NCBI RefSeq assembly: GCF_020687765.1 | Contig: NZ_JAJEWJ010000008.1 | Coordinates: 62,001-126,000, forward strand | Direction: 5' to 3' | From: Sphingobacterium sp. FBM7-1 | Lineage (GTDB): Bacteria > Bacteroidota > Bacteroidia > Sphingobacteriales > Sphingobacteriaceae | DNA length: 64,000 bases | The notes under the pieces: generated by a model | Database searches by the model: none | What the model saw: only the letters and a program-made list of their open reading frames with translations | What the model was told of the DNA's origin: nothing | Shown: one piece after another, positions 1 through 8,418 of the stretch | Position numbering within the stretch: position 1 is the first letter of the stretch | Layout of the letters: each line of letters starts with the position of its first letter | Translations under genes and position numbers: made by a program

Positions 1-1
1 T

Positions 2-529
2 ACGAACTATCCAAGTGCGGAGTTATTTATTAACGGTAAGAGCCAAGGTGTGCGCCGGAAAACGGAGGAGACGGTACAACATCGCTACCGCTTGATGTGG
101 ACGGATGTGGTATATGAACCTGGTGAACTGAAAGTGGTGGCCTATGATGACGAAGGAAAGCCAGCGGAGGAAAAGATCGTCCGGACAGCGGGTAAGGCCC
201 ATCAAATTGTGTTGGAGACCCCGCATAAGGTCATTGCGGCAGATGGAAAATCATTGGCCTATGTACGCGTAAAGGTGTTGGATAAGGAGGGTAACTTATG
301 TCCGAACGAGGATGCGCTGGTACATTTCTCCGTAACCGGTGCAGGCCAATACCGGGCAGCTGCAAACGGTGATCCAACCTGTCTGGATCTATTCCATGAG
401 CCAAAAATGCACCTTTTCAACGGGCAGCTGACGGCGATTGTGCAGGCTGGGGAACAATCGGGAGATATTCAGCTGGAAGCGAAAAGCCAGGGGTTGAAGA
501 GTGGGAAGATACGTGTGAAGGTAGAATAG
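2..529 (+). CDS. Beta-galactosidase (GH2) C-terminal fragment
   Basis: This is the C-terminal end of a gene that begins before the window; the frame is open from base 2. The residues (NYPSAELFINGKSQG, then YRLMWTDVVYEPGELKVVAYD) are typical of the C-terminal beta-sandwich (DUF4982) of Bacteroidota GH2 beta-galactosidases, followed by an Ig-like domain (about residues 65-170 of the fragment). Such enzymes hydrolyse terminal beta-galactosides of glycans, usually in the periplasm. The catalytic TIM barrel is not in the window, so substrate and activity cannot be read. The stop codon lies inside a strong terminator hairpin. The family is clear; the exact specificity is not. Confidence 0.85.
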   Translation, partial: TNYPSAELFINGKSQGVRRKTEETVQHRYRLMWTDVVYEPGELKVVAYDDEGKPAEEKIVRTAGKAHQIVLETPHKVIAADGKSLAYVRVKVLDKEGNLCPNEDALVHFSVTGAGQYRAAANGDPTCLDLFHEPKMHLFNGQLTAIVQAGEQSGDIQLEAKSQGLKSGKIRVKVE

Positions 530-567
530 CAAGAACGCCGCCCCAAAAGGGTGGCGTTCTTGCTATT
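525..567. terminator. Bidirectional terminator between GH2 gene and metK
   Basis: A 15-bp perfect stem (525-539 with 553-567), extended by a G.T pair and three G-C pairs, closes on a CAAAA loop. It starts inside the last codons of the GH2 gene and lies before the metK stop at 582, so it can serve both converging genes. Confidence 0.85.
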
Positions 568-581
568 TATTAAGCTTTGAA

Positions 582-1835
582 TTATAATCCAAACGCCTCT
601 TTAATGACATCCACGTAATCCAATTTCTCCCAAGTAAACAATTCCACTTCCACGGTTTTCTGTTCGCCGTTAGAACTTTCAAATGTTTTGGTAATAGTTT
701 GGGGTGTTCTTCCCATGTGACCATAAGCTGCGGTTTCGGAATAGATGGGATTGCGAAGCCCTAAACGGGTCTCGATACCGTAAGGTGTCATGTCAAAAAT
801 TTCCCCTATTTTCGCTGCAATCTTGCTGTCGTTGTAAGGAACGTTGCTTTTACCATAAGTATTTACGTAGATGCCCATAGGGTCCTTGACGCCAATAGCA
901 TAGGATATTTGTACCAAAATTTCGTCTGCTACACCAGCCGCTACTAGGTTTTTAGCGATATGGCGAGTCGCGTAGGCTGCTGAACGGTCTACTTTAGATG
1001 GATCTTTTCCGGAGAATGCACCGCCGCCGTGTGCACCTTTCCCACCATAAGTGTCCACGATAATTTTACGCCCGGTCAGGCCGGTGTCGCCGTGAGGCCC
1101 GCCGATAACAAATTTTCCAGTCGGGTTAACATGGAATTTGATGTCGTCGGTAAACAACTTTTGTAAATCTGGTTTTAATTGTGCTTTTACACGCGGGATC
1201 AGAATGTTTTTGACATCGTGTGTGATTTTTTCCAACATCGCTTCTTCTGTCGCAAAATCGTCATGTTGGGTAGAAATGACGATCGTATCAATACGTTGTG
1301 GTTTATGATCGTCGCTATACTCCAGTGTAACCTGAGACTTTGCATCCGGGCGTAGATAGGTTATCTCGTTATTTTCCCGGCGTAATGCAGCTAGTTCATA
1401 CAACAAGCGATGGGCGAGATCTAAAGCCAGGGGCATATAGTTTTCGGTTTCGTTGCTCGCGTAGCCAAACATGATGCCTTGGTCACCGGCTCCTTGTTCT
1501 TGTTTGGTTTTACGATCCACACCTTGATTAATTTCCGCAGATTGTTCGTGAATGGCAGATAAGATGCCACAAGAGTTTGCTTCAAACATATATTCAGACT
1601 TGGTGTAGCCTATTTTCTGAATCACCGAGCGGGTAATTTTCTGAACATCTAAATAGATTTTAGATTTTACTTCGCCGGCTAAAACAACTTGTCCGGTTGT
1701 TACCAAGGTCTCAATAGCGACGCGGGCGTTTTCATCCCACGCCAAAAAGTTATCAATCAATGCATCGGAAATCTGATCCGCTATTTTGTCAGGGTGTCCC
1801 TCCGACACCGATTCGGATGTAAATAAATAAGCCAT
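582..1835 (-). CDS. metK: S-adenosylmethionine synthase
   Basis: It makes S-adenosylmethionine from methionine and ATP, releasing phosphate and pyrophosphate, in the cytoplasm. Family signatures are visible: [14 protein letters not shown] at residues 13-26 (ATP-binding His14), [12 protein letters not shown] from 115, and the phosphate-binding loop [19 protein letters not shown] from 270. The length of 417 aa fits a bacterial MetK with a few small insertions. It converges with the GH2 gene and diverges from the lipid kinase gene. Unlike metE in this window, it has no recognisable S-box; its 5' region instead holds a possible stem-loop (1931-1993). The start at 1835 gives the canonical N-terminus [17 protein letters not shown]. 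Confidence 0.98.
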   Translation of the reverse strand: MAYLFTSESVSEGHPDKIADQISDALIDNFLAWDENARVAIETLVTTGQVVLAGEVKSKIYLDVQKITRSVIQKIGYTKSEYMFEANSCGILSAIHEQSAEINQGVDRKTKQEQGAGDQGIMFGYASNETENYMPLALDLAHRLLYELAALRRENNEITYLRPDAKSQVTLEYSDDHKPQRIDTIVISTQHDDFATEEAMLEKITHDVKNILIPRVKAQLKPDLQKLFTDDIKFHVNPTGKFVIGGPHGDTGLTGRKIIVDTYGGKGAHGGGAFSGKDPSKVDRSAAYATRHIAKNLVAAGVADEILVQISYAIGVKDPMGIYVNTYGKSNVPYNDSKIAAKIGEIFDMTPYGIETRLGLRNPIYSETAAYGHMGRTPQTITKTFESSNGEQKTVEVELFTWEKLDYVDVIKEAFGL

Positions 1836-1930
1836 TATTATCTATATCTTTTTGATTGAACGTACGAAAGGAGTTGTCTAAGTAGAAGTGGAAAAACGAC
1901 TGTAATTCTGGTTTTAGCACTTTTTTTTAC

Positions 1931-1993
1931 TGTGGTTGCAATCTCCTTCTGCCATATTAATTAATATGTAGCACGCAAATCAGTCCACATTTT
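1931..1993 (-). promoter_or_regulatory. Possible structured 5' leader of metK
   Basis: On the minus strand this region can fold as TGTGG/CCACA (5 bp), then after a 6-nt bulge TTGCG/TGCAA (5 bp, last pair wobble), then TGC/GCA, then the 16-bp palindrome at 1953-1968. It begins just downstream of a possible -7 box (TACTTTTG on the minus strand, 2001-2008), so it would be at the very 5' end of the metK transcript, about 95 nt before the start codon. It does not match SAM-I. The rest of 1836-2229 is A/T-rich, with a short motif AAGTGCTAA shared with other upstream regions. Confidence 0.35.
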
Positions 1994-2000
1994 TCGTGTA

Positions 2001-2008
2001 CAAAAGTA
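2001..2008 (-). promoter_or_regulatory. Possible -7 box for metK
   Basis: The minus strand reads TACTTTTG, an exact match to the Bacteroidota -7 consensus TAnnTTTG. No clear -33 TTG is visible at the usual spacing. It lies about 165 nt upstream of the metK start. Confidence 0.4.
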
Positions 2009-2229
2009 CAATTCTTTATTCAAAAAATGAGAATTAATCTTTTTTCCACTTTTTTGCCCGAAAAAATAATAGACAAACAGTTAAGGCTAGATATCCTTTT
2101 GTTATTTCTCAACTTCATTTTTTTGCGAAAAAATCACGAAGTGCTAACCCTACCGTTTAAACTAATTGCTAATGGCTAAGAAAGTAACAAAGAATCCATT
2201 ATCTTTATAAACTATTTCCGAATAAAGTT

Positions 2230-3108
2230 ATGCGTCAACGTAAGCGAATATTGTTTGTTATTAACCCCATTTCTGGAGGGAAAAAGAAGACGGCGTTTAA
2301 TAAGCAAGTGCTAGAAGTGCTGGATTTAGAAAAATTTGATCCGACATTCAAAATCACCGATCATGCTAACCATGCCTTTGAATTGGGACGATTGGCAATT
2401 GCCGAAAGGTATGATGCAGTTGTGGCGGTGGGAGGAGACGGTACAATCAATGAGCTAGGTTCTGCTATATTAGGTACGGATATGCCTTTAGGGATTATAC
2501 CAGAAGGTTCAGGAAACGGATTAGCACTTTATTTAGGTATCCCACTTAACGAATCCGCCGCTATTAGACGTATAAATCGCTTCGAAACCGTTGAAGTCGA
2601 TACAGGTGTGGTCAACGGACGTCATTTCTTTAATATTGCGGGCTTAGGTTTCGATGCTTCGGTGAGTGATCGCTTTGCTACGGACAATATCCGAGGACCG
2701 ATCGGCTATTTGCGTTCCGCGATTAATGTGCTAAGTGATTTCCAACCTAGTATCTATACCCTAACGATCGACGGGAAAGAGCATAAGAGAGAAGCCTTTA
2801 TGGTGAGTGTCGCCAATTCGCCGCAGTACGGTAATAACGCATATATCGCTCCCCATGCGTCGATCAATGATGGGGTGTTAGATGTGTGTATTGTGAAGAA
2901 ATTTCCGCTTTATCTATTTCCAAAGATGGTGTTCCATTTGTTTACGAAAAGTGCTGATCAGTCGGAATATGTGGAAATAATCCCCGGAAAGGAAATTACG
3001 ATTCTACGGGACGAAAAAGGTCCGGTACACGTAGATGGAGAGCCTGTAGAAATGGGAGAGAAGCTGGATATCACGATCAAACCGAGATCATTGAAAGTTA
3101 TTTGTTGA
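2230..3108 (+). CDS. YegS/diacylglycerol kinase family lipid kinase
   Basis: A soluble 292-aa protein of the DAGK catalytic-domain family. The nucleotide-binding signature GGDGT is at residues 68-72, preceded by the N-terminal NPISGGKKK motif, and the C-terminal beta-sandwich ends with the typical VHVDGEPVEM stretch. Family members phosphorylate diacylglycerol, sphingoid bases or other lipids at the inner membrane. Sphingobacteriaceae make sphingolipids, so a sphingosine-type substrate is possible, but the sequence alone does not decide. It is divergent from metK and followed after 68 nt by the SUI1 gene, so the two may be co-transcribed. Confidence 0.92.
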   Translation: MRQRKRILFVINPISGGKKKTAFNKQVLEVLDLEKFDPTFKITDHANHAFELGRLAIAERYDAVVAVGGDGTINELGSAILGTDMPLGIIPEGSGNGLALYLGIPLNESAAIRRINRFETVEVDTGVVNGRHFFNIAGLGFDASVSDRFATDNIRGPIGYLRSAINVLSDFQPSIYTLTIDGKEHKREAFMVSVANSPQYGNNAYIAPHASINDGVLDVCIVKKFPLYLFPKMVFHLFTKSADQSEYVEIIPGKEITILRDEKGPVHVDGEPVEMGEKLDITIKPRSLKVIC

Positions 3109-3176
3109 GACAAAGGATGGATTGCTAATGCCGTCGGATGAAAAAGGCATAGGCATTTTGTAAGAACTAGAAATAT

Positions 3177-3527
3177 ATGACAAAGAAAAAGAAGCAACGT
3201 TTTGAAGGTATCGTTTATTCGACGTCAGACGATTTTGAATATGTAGACGCTGAAAGTACGGAAGAAGAAGAGACTTTACCGGCCTCGCAGCAAAAGCTAA
3301 AGGTTTTATTGGACCGCAAGGCACGGAAAGGAAAAGTTGTTACAATTGTACAAGGGTTTATTGGTACAGATGGCGATTTGAACGATCTCGCAAAAAAGTT
3401 AAAACAAAAATGTGGCGTTGGCGGAGCTGCAAAAGACGGAGAGATCTTGATACAGGGTGATTTTAAGCAGAAAGTTTTTGATTTGCTGCGCAGCGATGGG
3501 TATATTGTTAAATTGGTTGGAGGTTAG
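3177..3527 (+). CDS. Translation initiation factor, SUI1/eIF1 family
   Basis: A 116-aa protein whose C-terminal half (about residues 48-116) is a SUI1 domain: VVTIVQGFIG, then KKLKQKCGVGGAAKDGEILIQGD and a closing DGYIVKLVGG. The N-terminal half is acidic and low in complexity. Bacterial YciH-like SUI1 proteins resemble eukaryotic eIF1 and bind the 30S subunit, but are not a core part of bacterial initiation. It follows the lipid kinase gene on the same strand. Confidence 0.93.
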   Translation: MTKKKKQRFEGIVYSTSDDFEYVDAESTEEEETLPASQQKLKVLLDRKARKGKVVTIVQGFIGTDGDLNDLAKKLKQKCGVGGAAKDGEILIQGDFKQKVFDLLRSDGYIVKLVGG

Positions 3528-3961
3528 AGGGTTATACTAATACACGTGGTGCTTCTACGCGGAAAATGGCTGCCTGACACTAGAAATTATGACAATCGTT
3601 TGATGATGTTTTCGTTAAAAACTTGATTTCCCTTTCGTGAGTAAATACTTACTTATTTTTTTCTGTTAATGATTTTTTAATTTGCATAAACCAAAAAAAA
3701 TGGTTTTCATTGTAAAATATTAGCGCGGTATTAACGTTAATCCGTAAAGCTAATAGCATATTTAGAAAGGATACGGAACCGCTGATGGTTTACTAATATG
3801 CGACGCATTGAAAGATGTATAAATTAATGTCTGGAAAATTTTATTTTTAACACAAAATAGTATATTTGTTTTGCGCTATAGCAAAATAAATGCTCTTGGA
3901 TTGCACAAATTGAATTAAATATTAAATATTAAACAACAGTAAAAATCTAAAAATTAGTAAA
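3528..3961. other. Intergenic region before exbB
   Basis: This A/T-rich stretch of about 430 nt holds no convincing coding frame. The only element I can support is the -7 box at 3861-3868. No clear terminator hairpin follows the SUI1 gene. Confidence 0.6.
3861..3868 (+). promoter_or_regulatory. -7 box of the exbB operon
   Basis: TATATTTG matches TAnnTTTG exactly and sits about 90 nt upstream of the exbB start. The -33 region is only T-rich. It is the best promoter candidate for the exbB-exbD-exbD-tonB operon. Confidence 0.55.
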
Positions 3962-4795
3962 ATGGCAAACGCACCAAAAACTACTGCTCCTGCTAAGAAA
4001 CAAGAAAGCGGAAATTCAGGAAATTTATTTGCGAGTTTAGCAATCATTATTTGTTTCGTGATTGGTTTCGTCGTATATAAATTCGTAATGGGAAATCCTT
4101 CCAACTTTATCGACAACAATCCCGATAACCAACCTCTTCCTGGTAATTACTTAGGGATGGTTTACCACGCCGGTGCTGTAGTGCCCGTTCTTTTAGGATT
4201 ATTCTTAATGGTATTTGTATTCGCGGTAGAGCGCTTCATTGTTATCGGTAGAGCTTCCGGTACAGGTAATGTGGGTAACTTTGTGAGAAAAGTGCAATCG
4301 TTGATTAACGGCGGTAATATTGATTCTGCAATCACGGAGTGTGACAAACAAAAAGGATCTGTAGCAAACGTGGTAAAAGCAGGCTTATTGAAATACAAAG
4401 ATGTTTCAGCCAACGTGGGCTTAGATGCAGAAAAATCTGTCGTAGCTATCCAAAAAGAAATCGAAGAAACTACCGCATTAGAAATGCCGATGTTAGAGAA
4501 AAACATGAATGTTTTGGCTACTTTGGTGTCTATTGGTACGTTGGTTGGTTTGTTAGGTACAGTAACAGGTATGATCAAGGCGTTCTCTGCTTTGGCAACC
4601 GGTGGCGCTCCAGATTCAGCAAAATTAGCGAACGGTATCTCCGAGGCGTTGATTAACACGGCAACAGGTATCGCAACATCTACTTTCGCGATTGTTTTCT
4701 ATAACATCTTGACTGCTAAAATAGATAAATTAACGTATTCTATTGATGAGGCTGGTTTCTCTATTGTACAGACGTACGCTGCAAACCACAAATAA
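3962..4795 (+). CDS. exbB: MotA/TolQ/ExbB proton channel family protein
   Basis: An inner-membrane proton channel subunit that, with ExbD, powers TonB-dependent uptake across the outer membrane. The 277-aa protein has an extra N-terminal membrane helix (about residues 23-42), a second (about 65-88), a cytoplasmic domain, and the conserved channel pair (about 180-210 and 225-260) with LGTVTGMIKAFSALA and GISEALINTATGIATS. It heads an operon with two exbD genes and tonB. A 10-bp hairpin separates it from the first exbD and may set relative expression. TolQ-like function cannot be excluded by sequence, but the tonB neighbour favours ExbB. Confidence 0.95.
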   Translation: MANAPKTTAPAKKQESGNSGNLFASLAIIICFVIGFVVYKFVMGNPSNFIDNNPDNQPLPGNYLGMVYHAGAVVPVLLGLFLMVFVFAVERFIVIGRASGTGNVGNFVRKVQSLINGGNIDSAITECDKQKGSVANVVKAGLLKYKDVSANVGLDAEKSVVAIQKEIEETTALEMPMLEKNMNVLATLVSIGTLVGLLGTVTGMIKAFSALATGGAPDSAKLANGISEALINTATGIATSTFAIVFYNILTAKIDKLTYSIDEAGFSIVQTYAANHK

Positions 4796-4800
4796 AAAAA

Positions 4801-4827
4801 TCACAAATTCTTTTATGGAATTTGTGA
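4801..4827 (+). other. Intercistronic stem-loop exbB-exbD
   Basis: A perfect 10-bp stem (4801-4810 with 4818-4827) closes a 7-nt loop five bases after the exbB stop. On the plus strand no T-run follows, so it is not a standard terminator. Such a hairpin could protect the upstream message or reduce downstream expression. Confidence 0.6.
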
Positions 4828-4885
4828 AAGATATACATCATAGTTATAAAAAGATAAGAATTGTTAATTAAAGGAAGTAAAGATA

Positions 4886-5536
4886 ATGGGTAAAGCAAAG
4901 GTAAAAAGAGCTAGTACCTCCATCGACATGACAGCGATGTGTGACGTATCATTCTTGCTTCTTACATTCTTCGTATTAACAGCAACGGCACGTCAGCCTG
5001 AAGTTTTGGTGGTCGATACCCCTGCTTCTACGAGCCCGGAAAAACTGCCAGATGATGGTCTGGGAATTATTTCGGTGGCTGATGGTAAAATTTTCTTTGG
5101 CGTGAAAAACCCGAATGTGCGGGAGATAACGTTGAAGAACATGTCGCAGAAATATAATGTTAATTTTTCTGCTGAGGAATATGAGAAGTTTAAGCAGTTG
5201 GATGAATTTGGTGTTCCGATTAAAAATCTTCGTCAGTTGCTTTCACTGCCAGATGAACAAAGAACAGAGAGCATTCAACCAGGTATTCCTGTAGATAGTA
5301 CGGAAACCAACTCCAATGAATTGTATTCTTGGGTGCAAGAAGCGCGTCGGGCAACGATTGAGTTTAATCGCTCTCGAGAAGGGGAACAGAACTTCGTGGA
5401 TCCAGGGCCGATGAAAGTAGCTATTAAGGCAGATGCCGAAGAAAAGTATCCGGTAATCAACCTAATTATTGAAACGCTACGTAATCAGAAACAAAACAAA
5501 TTTAGTTTTGTGACCGGGTTGAGACACGAGAATTAA
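4886..5536 (+). CDS. exbD: Biopolymer transporter ExbD (first copy)
   Basis: An ExbD-family protein of 216 aa with one N-terminal membrane helix (about residues 18-38) after the signature STSIDMTAMCDVSFLLLTFF. The Asp in DMTAMCDV is the conserved proton-carrying residue position of ExbD. The rest is periplasmic and longer than in Proteobacteria, with an insertion around residues 85-145. It is the first of two consecutive exbD genes, common in Bacteroidota, which may form heteromeric complexes with ExbB. The next exbD starts 18 nt downstream. Confidence 0.95.
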   Translation: MGKAKVKRASTSIDMTAMCDVSFLLLTFFVLTATARQPEVLVVDTPASTSPEKLPDDGLGIISVADGKIFFGVKNPNVREITLKNMSQKYNVNFSAEEYEKFKQLDEFGVPIKNLRQLLSLPDEQRTESIQPGIPVDSTETNSNELYSWVQEARRATIEFNRSREGEQNFVDPGPMKVAIKADAEEKYPVINLIIETLRNQKQNKFSFVTGLRHEN

Positions 5537-5554
5537 CGCATAAACGAGAATAAA

Positions 5555-6106
5555 ATGGCAGAATTAAATCAAGATAGTGGTAAAGGCGGAAAAGGCGGAA
5601 AAGTAAGAGCCAAGAAAGCAGGTGGTAAGGTCGATCTGACCGCCATGGTTGACTTAGCGTTCTTATTGATTACCTTTTTCATGTTAACCACGTCACTCAA
5701 TACGCCACAAGCTATGGACGTAGCTATGCCTGATAAAAATAAGATGGATGCCAACGATAATTTGGAAATAGCAGATAATCGTTCCATTACGCTTTTATTG
5801 GGATCGGACGACAAAATCTCTTGGTATTATGGTCAATTAGCGAAACCGATCTACCCGCCTACAACGATAGATTATGGTAAAGATGGGATTCGTCAAGTAT
5901 TGCTCCGAATGCAGAAAGAGGTTCCTCAGCGTGCTGACGGGAAAGATTTGATCGTCGTGATCAGGCCTAGCGAGAAATCTGTACAACGCAATCTAGTAGA
6001 TATTCTGGATGAAATGCGTATTGTGGATGTGAAGCGCTACATGATTTCAAAAATCAATAGTGACGAAATAGAAGTGTTAAAAAGCGAAGGTCTTTTTAAC
6101 GATTAA
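5555..6106 (+). CDS. exbD: Biopolymer transporter ExbD (second copy)
   Basis: A 183-aa ExbD paralogue. A glycine/lysine-rich cytoplasmic N-terminus (residues 8-25) precedes the helix signature VDLTAMVDLAFLLITFFMLTT, with the channel Asp in the first half. The periplasmic part ends in a domain containing IVVIRPSEKSVQRNLVDILDEM, as in other Bacteroidota ExbDs. It works with the upstream ExbB and the downstream TonB. It differs enough from the first copy that the duplication is old. Confidence 0.95.
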   Translation: MAELNQDSGKGGKGGKVRAKKAGGKVDLTAMVDLAFLLITFFMLTTSLNTPQAMDVAMPDKNKMDANDNLEIADNRSITLLLGSDDKISWYYGQLAKPIYPPTTIDYGKDGIRQVLLRMQKEVPQRADGKDLIVVIRPSEKSVQRNLVDILDEMRIVDVKRYMISKINSDEIEVLKSEGLFND

Positions 6107-6125
6107 TCGCATAATTAAGTAAAGT

Positions 6126-7001
6126 ATGTTTGGTTCTAAATTAGATATATTCAAAAAAGAATGGCTTGATGTCGTTTTTGAGAATAGAAATAAAGAGTAT
6201 GGTGCCTATGACTTACGTAAGTTTTCATCAAAGGCAACCAATGTTGCGCTATTCTCTATCGTTTCGGTTGTTCTTGTTTTGAGTGCTCCAAAAATGTTTA
6301 ACATTAAGGTGTTTCCGGATAAGCCAGTGGAAGAAGCTCCTGTAATTACGGAAGTAACCCTGGAAGATTTGGATATACCGGAGCCCGAAGAAGAGGAAGA
6401 AGAGCCACTTCCACAGGAAGAGGAACCAGTTCAGCGGATTGCACAAGAACCACCAGCCGAGGATTTGGTGCGTTTCCCAGAGCCGAAAGTGGTGCCTGAA
6501 AGCCAGGTAAAAGAGGAAGTGGTCTCCCAGGAGGAGATAAAAAAGGAAAATAAAACGCCAGCACGGATTACCCTGAAAGGTACTAAAGGTGCTTCGGGTG
6601 TGCCTACTGGAGAATTTGGTCCGAAGAAGGTAGAGGGGCAAATTACTGGTAGTGCTACAGGCGACCCGGATGGTGGTGCTGACAAGATCTTCACTGCGGT
6701 AGAGGTTAATCCTGAACCACACGGAGGCTTGAACGCTTTTCGGGAATGGGTAGGGCGTAATTATAGCTATCCGCAAGGTGCTATAGATGCGGGAGTAAAG
6801 GGACAAGTTGTTGTTTCTTTCGTAGTGGAACGCGACGGTAGCTTAACGGACATCAAAGTGATAAAAGACTTGTCGTATGGTACTGGTACTGCCGCTGTAA
6901 ATGTGTTGAAAAAAGCGAAACCTTGGAAACCGGGTATTCAGAACGGTCGTCCGGTTCGGGTGGCTTATACATTGCCTATTACGTTGAACCTTCAGCAATA
7001 A
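6126..7001 (+). CDS. tonB: Energy transducer TonB
   Basis: A 291-aa TonB-family protein. It has a cytoplasmic N-terminus of about 38 residues with the FDKEW-like KKEWLDVVFENRNKEYGAYDLR motif typical of Bacteroidota, one membrane helix (about 39-58), an acidic proline/glutamate-rich linker (about 68-145) and a C-terminal TonB domain (about 205-291) with YPQGAIDAGVKGQVVVSFVV. It transmits the proton-motive force from ExbB-ExbD to outer-membrane receptors. A terminator-like hairpin begins 35 nt after its stop. Confidence 0.96.
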   Translation: MFGSKLDIFKKEWLDVVFENRNKEYGAYDLRKFSSKATNVALFSIVSVVLVLSAPKMFNIKVFPDKPVEEAPVITEVTLEDLDIPEPEEEEEEPLPQEEEPVQRIAQEPPAEDLVRFPEPKVVPESQVKEEVVSQEEIKKENKTPARITLKGTKGASGVPTGEFGPKKVEGQITGSATGDPDGGADKIFTAVEVNPEPHGGLNAFREWVGRNYSYPQGAIDAGVKGQVVVSFVVERDGSLTDIKVIKDLSYGTGTAAVNVLKKAKPWKPGIQNGRPVRVAYTLPITLNLQQ

Positions 7002-7003
7002 GC

Positions 7004-7243
7004 ATGACTAGTTTGTATAACAACAAAGAAAAATTTAGACAGAAATCGCCAACAAAGCGATTTCTGTCTATTTTAGGGCTAGCGATGTTTGCCTTCTATT
7101 TTATTTTGGGGATTCTAATTATTTTTTGGGATAAATTTCCATTAAACATTGATGCCGCCTATAAAAATGTGTTTGGTATTTTGCTCATCGTTTATTCCTT
7201 CTTGCGTTTTGCCCGGTTATGGCAGAATAATTTTATTAGATAA
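7004..7243 (+). CDS. Small two-helix membrane protein, unknown function
   Basis: A 79-aa protein with a basic N-terminus and two hydrophobic segments (about residues 20-43 and 54-69), so probably an inner-membrane protein. I chose the ATG at 7004, two bases after the tonB stop; the open frame extends back to 6923, but that part overlaps tonB. A 14-bp hairpin followed by TTTT (7036-7074) lies inside its first codons. It sits between tonB and a PstS-like gene, so a link to energy transduction is possible but not shown. Confidence 0.75.
   Translation: MTSLYNNKEKFRQKSPTKRFLSILGLAMFAFYFILGILIIFWDKFPLNIDAAYKNVFGILLIVYSFLRFARLWQNNFIR
7036..7074 (+). terminator. Terminator-like hairpin after tonB, inside a small ORF
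   Basis: A perfect 14-bp stem (7036-7049 with 7057-7070) around a 7-nt loop is followed by TTTT. By shape it is an intrinsic terminator of the exbB-tonB operon, but it lies in the first 24 codons of the next gene, so it may act as an attenuator. Confidence 0.6.
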
Positions 7244-7291
7244 AAGCGATTACAAAAAGATTGATTATTAGTCATTCGTTATTCGAATAAT

Positions 7292-8251
7292 ATGAAGTAC
7301 ATACTTAATTTAGGTTTTTTAATAGTTATACTATGGGCTTTTTCAGGTTGTTCCACCTGTACACGTACAGAACAGGGGAGTACTTCGTCCGAAGAGAAGG
7401 TTACGAGCAGTGGCGCGAAGGAAGATATCTTGATAGGTGAACTTAATGTGGTGGTGGACGAGACAGTTTTGCCGCTGATTAAAGAACAAGAAGAGGTGTT
7501 TTTGTCGGCTTATCCCAACACAAAATTGAACATTATCGCTAAGCCCGAGTTGCTGGCCGTCCGTGAATTACTATCCAAAACGGCAGGAGTTGCTATCTTA
7601 GCGAGGGAGCTCAACGAGAAGGAGTACGATTATTTCGAGAAACGTTCTATTAAACCCCGGGTATTTCCAGTATGGACAGATGCGATTGTGGTTGTCGCTA
7701 ATACTAAACAGCCGGATACGACCGTTACTATTTCGTATCTTATTCAAGCGATGAAGGGCGAGAGTGTCGATCAGAAGAAAATTGTTTTTGATAATTTGAA
7801 TTCGAGTACATTCCGTCATTTAAAGGAATTGGGCAAGCTGGATAAAGTAGCCGCTAATTTTGTGGAAGCACAGGCGAGCAGCGAGAAAGTGCTTGAGGCG
7901 GTTGCGAACGATCCAAATAAAATTGGGGTTTTGGGTTTTAACATATATTTAGATTTAATCACATCGTTTCCTGGTAAGGATAATATTCGTGTCTTAAGCG
8001 TCCAAAACACAATTGGGGAGTTGGCGGATAATATATATTATAAGCCAAGTCAGTCTACCATCGCCGCAGAGCAATACCCCCTGCGCCGCACTTTTTACGT
8101 GCAAAACTATCAGCCTAACTTAGGATTAGGTATTGGATTTTCTGCATTTTTGACGGGGGATAGAGGGCAGCGTATCGTATTGAAATCAGGCTTGGTTCCT
8201 GCTGACATGCCCGGCCGTGACATTATTATTAGGGACGAGATCCCACTTTGA
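7292..8251 (+). CDS. PstS-like phosphate-binding lipoprotein
   Basis: A 319-aa substrate-binding protein of the PstS/PBP-like family. The N-terminus is a lipoprotein signal with lipobox FSGC (Cys20), so the mature protein is anchored in the periplasm. The opening stretch GELNVVVDETVLPLIKEQEEVF and the ILARELNEKE region resemble phosphate-binding PstS_2-type domains. No pstABC genes are nearby. In Bacteroidota this gene often sits between tonB and a TPR gene, as here, which suggests a role other than classical phosphate ABC import. That role is unknown. Confidence 0.82.
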   Translation: MKYILNLGFLIVILWAFSGCSTCTRTEQGSTSSEEKVTSSGAKEDILIGELNVVVDETVLPLIKEQEEVFLSAYPNTKLNIIAKPELLAVRELLSKTAGVAILARELNEKEYDYFEKRSIKPRVFPVWTDAIVVVANTKQPDTTVTISYLIQAMKGESVDQKKIVFDNLNSSTFRHLKELGKLDKVAANFVEAQASSEKVLEAVANDPNKIGVLGFNIYLDLITSFPGKDNIRVLSVQNTIGELADNIYYKPSQSTIAAEQYPLRRTFYVQNYQPNLGLGIGFSAFLTGDRGQRIVLKSGLVPADMPGRDIIIRDEIPL

Positions 8252-8418
8252 GTCAATTAAACATTTCCCCAGATATTTAGTCAAAGTACAAGAGATTAAA
8301 CAAAGTATAAGGAATATGTGCAAGGAAAAAAAAGATGTAATTCGTTTAGGTTTTGTAATAATTCCTGTTAAATTCGTGAGTTAATTAGTATAAAGGAAAA
8401 ATAGAATACAAATAGATT

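Noticed and set aside
6249..6806. 185-codon frame antisense to tonB
   Set aside because: It mirrors the strongly biased proline/glutamate codons of tonB; its residues are rich in F, L, W and R without domain motifs.
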